Shown piece by piece: positions 58,651 through 64,000 of a stretch of 64,000 nt of DNA (the stretch's first letter is position 1; the number at the start of each line of letters is the position of its first letter). A program made the position numbers and the translations under genes. Below the pieces are notes generated by a model. That model made no database searches. It was not told the DNA's origin and saw nothing but the letters and a program-made list of their open reading frames with translations. Source of the DNA: Palsa-601 sp963801185 (GTDB lineage: Bacteria > Actinomycetota > Acidimicrobiia > Acidimicrobiales > Bog-793); the NCBI GenBank assembly GCA_963801185.1, contig CAWDDW010000003.1, positions 1,736,001-1,800,000 of the forward strand, written 5' to 3'.

Positions 58651-60333
58651 ATGACCCGAGCATCGCAGCGCGCAGACGCCGCCATCTTCGGGGCGACCGT
58701 CTGCACCGTAGATCCGCTGCATCCCGCGGCCGAGGCGGTCGCCGTCCGCGATGGGCGGATCATCGCGGTCGGTGCCGCGGGCGACGTCCGCGCCTTGTGC
58801 GGACCCCACACCGAGGCGATCGACGGGACCGGCAGGTTGGTGCTCCCCGGGATCGTCGACGCGCACGTGCACCCGCCGATGGCCGGCATCGAGATGCTGC
58901 GCTGCGACCTCACCTCGGTCAGCACACGGGCGGAGTACGCCGCCGCCGTCGCCGCCTATGCCAACGCGCACCCTGGCACCGAGTGGATCCGCGGCGGCGG
59001 CTGGTCGATGGCCGCCTTCCCGAACGGACTCCCGGTGGCGGACGACCTCGACACCGCCGTCGGGAGGCGCCCGGTGTACCTGCCGAACCGCGACCACCAC
59101 AGCGCCTGGGTGAGCTCCCGGGCGCTCGAGCTGGCCGGCATCACGGCGTCGACTGCCGACCCACCCGATGGACGTATCGAGCGAGACGGGAACGGCCGGC
59201 CGACCGGGGCCCTCCACGAAGGCGCCATGAAGATCGTCGAGCGGCTACTCCCGCGTCTGTCAGTCGACGATTACGCCGACGGCCTCCTCGCGGCGCAGGC
59301 GTACCTTCACTCGCTTGGCATCACGTCTTGGCAGGACGCCTGGGTGCCGCTGCACGGCGACGGAAGGGACGCGTTCACGGCCTACCTCGATCTTGCCTCA
59401 TCGGGGCGCCTGACGGCTCGTGTGGTGGCAGCGCTCTGGTGGGAGCGGGACCGCGGCGAGGACCAGGTTGACGACCTGCTGGCGGCACGGGAGCAGGCGG
59501 CTGGCGTCGGGTCGGACAGGTTTCGCGCGACGAGCGTGAAGATCATGCAGGACGGGGTTTGCGAGACGTTCACGGCTGCCATGCTGACGCCTTATCTCGA
59601 TGGCCATGGGCACGAGACGGGCAACTGCGGGCTCTCGTTCGTCGAGCCGGATGCGCTCAAGGCCTACGTGTCCCGGCTCGATGCGGAGGGCTTCCAGGTC
59701 CACGTCCACGCACTCGGCGATCGTGCGGTGCGGGAGGCGCTCGATGCCCTCGAGGCTGCTCGGGCAGCAAATCATTCCGGCGAGCGGCACCACATCGCGC
59801 ACCTGCAGGTGGTCCATCCAGACGACCTGGAGCGGTTCGCGCCGCTCGGGATCACCGCGAACTTCCAGCCGCTGTGGGCGTGCGAGGACGCGCAGATGGT
59901 GGAGTTGACGATTCCGTACCTCGGGCCCGAGCGATGTGCACAGCAGTACCCGATCGGCAGTCTCCTCCGCCGAGGGGTCCCGCTCGCATTCGGTAGCGAC
60001 TGGCCGGTGTCGACGCCGAACCCGCTTCACGAGCTTCACGTCGCGGTGCACAGGACGCCACCGGGCAAGCAGGAGCCGGGGGAACAGCCGGCGTTCCTCC
60101 CCGATGAGCGCATCTCGCTCGGGGCCGCTGTCGCGGCCTTCACCCGGGGGTCGGCCATGGTCAATCATCTCGAGCACGTGTGCGGGTCGATCGAGGTCGG
60201 CAAGGCCGCGGATCTCGTCTTGATCGACCGGAACGTGTTCGAGCTCGACGCGGCGGACGGCGACATCGCCGGCGGTCGGGCTCTCCTGACGATGGTCGGC
60301 GGCGAGGCGGTCTTCGAGGCACCCGGTCTCTGA
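58651..60333 (+). CDS. YtcJ-like metal-dependent amidohydrolase
   Basis: A 560-residue amidohydrolase: metal-binding HxH in GIVDAHVHPPMAGI, catalytic region GDRAVREALDALEA with VHVHALGD, HIAHLQVVHPDDLE, and FGSDWPVSTPNPLHE. Length and order fit the YtcJ/predicted TIM-barrel hydrolase group. The natural substrate is unknown. It starts 21 bp after the nitroreductase and ends convergent with a small membrane protein. Confidence 0.88.
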   Translation: MTRASQRADAAIFGATVCTVDPLHPAAEAVAVRDGRIIAVGAAGDVRALCGPHTEAIDGTGRLVLPGIVDAHVHPPMAGIEMLRCDLTSVSTRAEYAAAVAAYANAHPGTEWIRGGGWSMAAFPNGLPVADDLDTAVGRRPVYLPNRDHHSAWVSSRALELAGITASTADPPDGRIERDGNGRPTGALHEGAMKIVERLLPRLSVDDYADGLLAAQAYLHSLGITSWQDAWVPLHGDGRDAFTAYLDLASSGRLTARVVAALWWERDRGEDQVDDLLAAREQAAGVGSDRFRATSVKIMQDGVCETFTAAMLTPYLDGHGHETGNCGLSFVEPDALKAYVSRLDAEGFQVHVHALGDRAVREALDALEAARAANHSGERHHIAHLQVVHPDDLERFAPLGITANFQPLWACEDAQMVELTIPYLGPERCAQQYPIGSLLRRGVPLAFGSDWPVSTPNPLHELHVAVHRTPPGKQEPGEQPAFLPDERISLGAAVAAFTRGSAMVNHLEHVCGSIEVGKAADLVLIDRNVFELDAADGDIAGGRALLTMVGGEAVFEAPGL

Positions 60334-60360
60334 GCGTTCCTGCCCCGGGTGATCACAGGA

Positions 60361-60609
60361 TCAGAAGTGGCGGCGCCTGCGGCCGGTCACGAGGAGCACC
60401 ATCGACACCGCGAGCAGGACGACGCCGACACCGAGCCCGGCGATGCCTCGCCTGGGGTGCTTTCCGACGACGAGCGCGTCGGCGGAGTGCCCTGGGATGA
60501 ACGCCGGGAGCGAGTGCGCCGGGACGACGAAGTAGATGACGCCCACCGCCAGCGCTGCGAGCGCGACGACAAAGAGCACTCCCGCGATAAACGTCCGACC
60601 AGATTTCAT
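60361..60609 (-). CDS. Small two-helix membrane protein
   Basis: An 82-residue protein with two hydrophobic segments (FIAGVLFVVALAALAVGVIY and GVGVVLLAVSMVLLVTG) and a basic C-terminus (RRRRHF). ATG 60609 gives MKSGRTFIAG, a reasonable start. No family is recognised; two-helix proteins of this kind are common in actinomycetes. Confidence 0.6.
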   Translation of the reverse strand: MKSGRTFIAGVLFVVALAALAVGVIYFVVPAHSLPAFIPGHSADALVVGKHPRRGIAGLGVGVVLLAVSMVLLVTGRRRRHF

Positions 60610-60707
60610 TCGTCCACCATAGGACGGCGCGGTGCTCTCCGAAAGGGTCTCCGCTGAGCACGACGCCGGCGTGCTCCGACTACGGGAAGTGGACGACAAC
60701 GCCCAGG

Positions 60708-61157
60708 TTAGGGCAGCTCCTGTTCGTACACCACGATCGACACGCGCTGTGCAACCTGGTCGTACAGCGACCGTGCGCGGCCGTTGAACTCCTGAGTGTG
60801 CCAGTAGAGCTTTTCCGCTCCCCGCCGCGCGGCCTCTACCGCGACCGCCTCGATCAGCTCGCGGGCTGTCGGGGTCCCGCGGGACTCGGGGGCGACGAAG
60901 AGGTCCTCGAGGTAGCAGTAGGACGCCGTCGTCCACGTCGAAGTGTGCAGGAGCGCATGCACGATGCCGACGAGCTCTCCGTCAGCCCCCTCGGCAACGA
61001 AGCCGAACATCTCGTCCCGCTGCTCACAGAGGCGATCGAACGTGGCCCGGGTCACGTCCTCGGGCAGCCCCTGCCGATAGAAACGCAGATACCCCTCCCA
61101 CAACGCCCTCCATGAACTCCAGTCCGGAGCGGCGATCGGCCGGATCACGACGGTCAC
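60708..61157 (-). CDS. GNAT N-acetyltransferase
   Basis: A 149-residue acetyltransferase: IRPIAAPDWSSWRALWEGYL, GELVGIVHALLH, CYLEDLFVAPESRGTPTARE (acetyl-CoA site with R-G-x-x-x-A) and EKLYWHTQEFNGRARSLYDQ. The group includes small-molecule and protein acetylases; the substrate is unknown. GTG start at 61157. It is divergent from the SDR gene. Confidence 0.87.
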   Translation of the reverse strand: MTVVIRPIAAPDWSSWRALWEGYLRFYRQGLPEDVTRATFDRLCEQRDEMFGFVAEGADGELVGIVHALLHTSTWTTASYCYLEDLFVAPESRGTPTARELIEAVAVEAARRGAEKLYWHTQEFNGRARSLYDQVAQRVSIVVYEQELP

Positions 61158-61210
61158 GGCACGAGCCTAGATTGAGCAGGTCTTGGGGGCGAGGGAGGGG
61201 AGGAAGAGCC

Positions 61211-61945
61211 GTGGGGCGTTTCGAGCAGAAGGTCGTCCTGATAACGGGATCCTCGAGCGGGATCGGCGAGGCCACGGCCCGGGCATTCGACGAAGAGGGC
61301 GCGAGCGTGGTCGTCAACTCCGTGACCTCGGTCGAGGCCGGCGAGAAGGTCGCCGCCTCGCTGTCGGACGGCCATTACGTGCAGGCAGATGTCGCCGACG
61401 CCGGAGCCTGCGAGCGGCTGGTCGCACAGACGATCGAGCGCTACGGCCGTCTCGACGTTCTCGTGAACAACGCCGGGGTGACGAAGGTCATCGCACATCA
61501 CGATCTCGACGCCGTCGACGACGAGATCTTCCGTCGCATCCTCGAGGTGAACGTGATCGGCACGTTTCGCCTCACGAGGCTCGCCATGCCGCACCTGAAG
61601 GCCTCGGGCGACGGCAGCGTCATCAACGTGACCTCGGTCGCCGGCGTGCGGCCGAGCGGCAGCTCTGTGCCCTACGCCGTCTCCAAGGCTGCGCTCAACC
61701 ACATGACCGCCTTGCTCGGCAACGTCATGGGACCCGGGGTGCGCATCAACGCTGTCGCACCCGGCCTCGTCCGCACGCCGTGGACGGCGGACTGGGGCCC
61801 CATCCACGATGCGATGTCGACCGCCGCTCCGCTCGGGCGCTCCGGTGAGCCGGAGGACATCGCGCAGGCGATAGTCGGCGTGGCCGCCAACCGCTACATG
61901 ACCGGGCAGGTCGTCGTCGTCGACGGCGGCGTCAGCCTCCGTTAG
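61211..61945 (+). CDS. Short-chain dehydrogenase/reductase
   Basis: A 244-residue SDR with cofactor loop TGSSSGIGEATA, NNAGVT, the catalytic Ser region NVTSVAGV, the catalytic pair YAVSK and C-terminal VDGGVSLR. It likely uses NAD(P)H on an alcohol or ketone. GTG 61211 is supported by GAGGGGAGGAAG upstream. It overlaps the convergent HD gene by 14 bp. Confidence 0.9.
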   Translation: MGRFEQKVVLITGSSSGIGEATARAFDEEGASVVVNSVTSVEAGEKVAASLSDGHYVQADVADAGACERLVAQTIERYGRLDVLVNNAGVTKVIAHHDLDAVDDEIFRRILEVNVIGTFRLTRLAMPHLKASGDGSVINVTSVAGVRPSGSSVPYAVSKAALNHMTALLGNVMGPGVRINAVAPGLVRTPWTADWGPIHDAMSTAAPLGRSGEPEDIAQAIVGVAANRYMTGQVVVVDGGVSLR

Positions 61946-62549
61946 GGCTGAAGGCCTTCCCACCGCTGCTGGCATAGAGGCTCTTCTTGGCCGAGGCCAG
62001 CTGTGCCCGCACGAGCGGCTCGAAGTGCTCGAGGGGCAACGTGTCGTACGCCGGGTCGAAGGCCGCCTGGTCGTACTCCTCGCAGAACTCGGCCGTGTAG
62101 TCGAACCACTCGTGGCCGCGGTACTTCTCGCGGGCGTCGCGGTCGAGGCCGAGGTAGTGGAAGAAGTAGTAGCCCTGGAAGACGGCGTGCTTCTCGACCA
62201 TGAAGTGGTTCTGCTCGGAGACGAAGGGCTTGACGATCGCGGCGGCTATGTCGGCGTGGTTCGCCGGGCCGAGCGTGTCGCCGATGTCGTGCACGAGGGC
62301 GCAGAAGACGTACTCGTCGTCCCGGTTCGCCCGGTAGGCGCGAGTCGCTGTCTGCAGCGAGTGGGTCAGCCGGTCGACCGCGAAGCCCCCGAAGTCACCT
62401 CCGAGGAGCCGCAGGTGGGTGAGGAGGCGGTCCGGCAGGCCCACGAAGTTCTCGATGGCTGCGCCGCCGATGATGGCCCAGTCCTCCTTCGTGCCCTCGG
62501 TCATGGTGTGGAACTTGGCCTTCTCGGGTGTCTCGGTCTGCGTCGACAT
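61932..62549 (-). CDS. HD-domain metal hydrolase
   Basis: A 205-residue protein with an HD-like metal core: HSLQTATRAYRANRDD, ALVHDIGDTLGPANHADIAA (HD pair), MVEKHAVFQGYYFFHYLG and HEWFDYTAEFCEEYD. It could be an inositol-oxygenase-like or phosphohydrolase HD enzyme; the metal set alone does not decide. ATG 62549 is preferred; starts at 62564 or 62609 are possible. It follows the acyl-CoA synthetase gene closely on the same strand. Confidence 0.75.
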   Translation of the reverse strand: MSTQTETPEKAKFHTMTEGTKEDWAIIGGAAIENFVGLPDRLLTHLRLLGGDFGGFAVDRLTHSLQTATRAYRANRDDEYVFCALVHDIGDTLGPANHADIAAAIVKPFVSEQNHFMVEKHAVFQGYYFFHYLGLDRDAREKYRGHEWFDYTAEFCEEYDQAAFDPAYDTLPLEHFEPLVRAQLASAKKSLYASSGGKAFSPNGG

Positions 62550-62580
62550 CTGCCCAGTCTCGGCCATCGCGCCGATGGAT

Positions 62581-64000
62581 TCAAGCTCCGCCAGCGGCCG
62601 GAGCGACACCGTCGGGGCCGAGGTCGGCTTTGACGGTCTTCCCGAGGGCGTTCCTCGGTAGCTCCGGGACGAATCGGACGACCTTCGGCCTCTTGTAAGG
62701 AGCGAGCCTCTCGAGTGTGAACGCGATCAGTTCGGCTTCTGTCACGCTCGCCCCGGGAGCCCGTTCGACGAAGGCGACCACCTGCTCGCCCCACTCGGCG
62801 TCGGGCCATCCGACGACTGCGGCGTCCGCCACGCCAGGATGCTCGCGGAGCACGTCCTCGACCTCGCGCGGGTAGACGTTGAACCCGCCGCTTATCACGA
62901 GATCGGTCTTCCGGCCGACTATGCGCAGGTACCCGTCGGCGTCGAAGGCGCCGACGTCGCCGGTGCGGAACCAGCCGTCCTCGAACGCCGTCTCCGTCGC
63001 CTCGGGCCTCTCCCAATAGCCGCCGAACACGTTCGGGCCACGCACGAGGATCTCGCCGCTCCCGTCGTCGCGCACCTCACCGAGACGCAGGCCGACGCCG
63101 GGCAGTGGAAAGCCGACCGTCCCCGGCCGGCGCTCGCCCTCGTAGGGATTCGACGCGATCATGAGCGTCTCGGTCATCCCGTATCGCTCGACAATGCGCT
63201 GGCCGGTGCCCTCTTCGAACCTGCGGTGCAGCTCGGCGGGGAGCGGAGCCGAGCCTGAGACGCACAACCGGAGCCGCCGCAGCCTCGGCTCGGCCGCGAG
63301 CCGTGCGTACATGGTCGGCACTCCGAACAACATGGTCGCCGAGTGCCGCTCGATCGCCTCGCCCACGTCTTGCGCGTCGAAACGTGCCCGGAGCACCACA
63401 GATCCTCCCACCGCCAACGTCCCCTGCAAGCCGATCCCGAGCCCGTGGACGTGAAACAAGGGGAGGGCCGACACGAGGCGGTCCTCGGGGGTCCACTGCC
63501 ACGCGGTCCGGACCGCCTCGCAACCCGCGACGAGGTTGCCGTGGCTGAGGAGAGCGCCTTTCGGCTGGCCTGTCGTGCCGGACGTGTAGACGAGGAGGGC
63601 GGGGTCGCCCGGCGTCGTGCCGTCGAGCATCGCCTCGGCGTGTCCGGTCCCGGGTGGCACGACGAGGTCTTCGCCGTCAATGGCGATCGTCAGGATCGGC
63701 ATGTCGCCCGCCGCCTCTTCGACGAGGCGAGCTCGATCGGGGCTGTCCGAGACCACCGCCTTCGGCCGAGCGTCCCCGACGACGTGGCCGATCTCGCGAG
63801 ATCGATACGCCGGGTTCATGGGCACGACTACGAGCCCGAGGCGGAGCGCCGCCACGTCGGCGACAGCGAGTGCGATCGACGGCGCGGCCGACATGACGAC
63901 ACGGTCGCCGGCCCGGAGCCCTGCCGCCGTCAATCGTCGCGCCAGCCGGCGAGTTTCCGCCTCGAAGCCGCCCACCGTGATCCAGCCGCGGTGGTCGTCG
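62581..64000 (-). CDS. Malonyl-CoA synthetase-like acyl-CoA ligase (5' end outside window)
   Basis: About 473 residues are visible; the frame stays open past GTG 63975 to the window edge with plausible family sequence (RGWITVGGFEAETRRLA), so the true start lies to the right. ANL-superfamily motifs: LLVYTSGTTGQPKGALLSH (P-loop), ERYGMTETLMIASNPYEGER, GWFRTGDVGAFDADGYLRI, GGFNVYPREVEDVLREHPG and LPRNALGKTVK. The SNPYEGERRPGTVGFPLPGV stretch and LFHVHGLGIGLQGTL are typical of malonyl-CoA synthetase (MatB). It would activate malonate or a related diacid with CoA and ATP. Confidence 0.82.
   Translation of the reverse strand, partial: DDHRGWITVGGFEAETRRLARRLTAAGLRAGDRVVMSAAPSIALAVADVAALRLGLVVVPMNPAYRSREIGHVVGDARPKAVVSDSPDRARLVEEAAGDMPILTIAIDGEDLVVPPGTGHAEAMLDGTTPGDPALLVYTSGTTGQPKGALLSHGNLVAGCEAVRTAWQWTPEDRLVSALPLFHVHGLGIGLQGTLAVGGSVVLRARFDAQDVGEAIERHSATMLFGVPTMYARLAAEPRLRRLRLCVSGSAPLPAELHRRFEEGTGQRIVERYGMTETLMIASNPYEGERRPGTVGFPLPGVGLRLGEVRDDGSGEILVRGPNVFGGYWERPEATETAFEDGWFRTGDVGAFDADGYLRIVGRKTDLVISGGFNVYPREVEDVLREHPGVADAAVVGWPDAEWGEQVVAFVERAPGASVTEAELIAFTLERLAPYKRPKVVRFVPELPRNALGKTVKADLGPDGVAPAAGGA

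Noticed and set aside
1..64000. tRNA, rRNA or mobile elements
   Set aside because: No cloverleaf with a T-loop, rRNA segment, transposase motif or terminal inverted repeats was recognised by eye; a covariance-model scan was not possible.

Overview
This is a 64 kb stretch of a high-GC bacterial chromosome, most likely an actinomycete, possibly class Acidimicrobiia. The pointers are frequent GTG starts, a SigE-type sigma factor, DUF5134 and DUF2277 proteins, a CadI-type arsenic protein and zinc-ribbon cyclase/AAA/TPR regulators. The class is inferred from gene content only. No rRNA, tRNA, CRISPR array, transposase or phage gene was recognised. At least 14 single-base frame breaks, nearly all one extra base, split otherwise intact genes. 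I read these mostly as assembly or base-calling errors, so each split gene is given as one CDS.

Layout. 1-6.9 kb: the end of an N,N-dimethylformamidase-like gene, a cupredoxin lipoprotein, a cyclase/AAA/TPR regulator, a flippase-like protein and a PsiE-like membrane protein. 7-14.3 kb: a Cu(I) P-type ATPase, two paralogous coiled-coil proteins flanking an aldo/keto reductase, an APC permease and a universal stress protein. 14.4-23.9 kb: a sulfotransferase translationally coupled to a sulfatase, a TPR lipoprotein, a GT2/methyltransferase-like fusion, a methyltransferase, a DHA2 exporter, a degenerate phosphoglycerate-kinase homologue and a phosphoribosyltransferase. 23.8-25.9 kb: an arsenic locus (arsC, aqpS-like, cadI/arsI-like, divergent arsR) with a perfect inverted-repeat operator.

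25.9-36.5 kb: a two-component system divergent from a tightly overlapping redox cluster (small secreted protein, ApbE, ferric-reductase-like cytochrome, NuoF-like flavoprotein, ferredoxin). Copper-linked genes follow: an internally duplicated membrane protein, DUF5134, and a CopZ plus P-type ATPase whose C-terminus probably runs into a CopC/CopD-like domain. 36.6-42.4 kb: a sigma factor and membrane partner flanked by two secreted paralogues, then a PH-like membrane protein and a P-loop protein.

42.5-56.9 kb is the most unusual part. A secreted Cys-rich protein and three very large or Tat-exported proteins of unknown function (about 1439, 874 and 323 aa) lie divergent from a roughly 1425-residue NHL protein with exactly 24 repeats, readable as four six-bladed propellers. 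56.9-64 kb is ordinary metabolism: DUF2277, methyltransferase, nitroreductase, YtcJ-like amidohydrolase, GNAT, SDR, HD-domain protein and a MatB-like acyl-CoA synthetase cut by the window edge.
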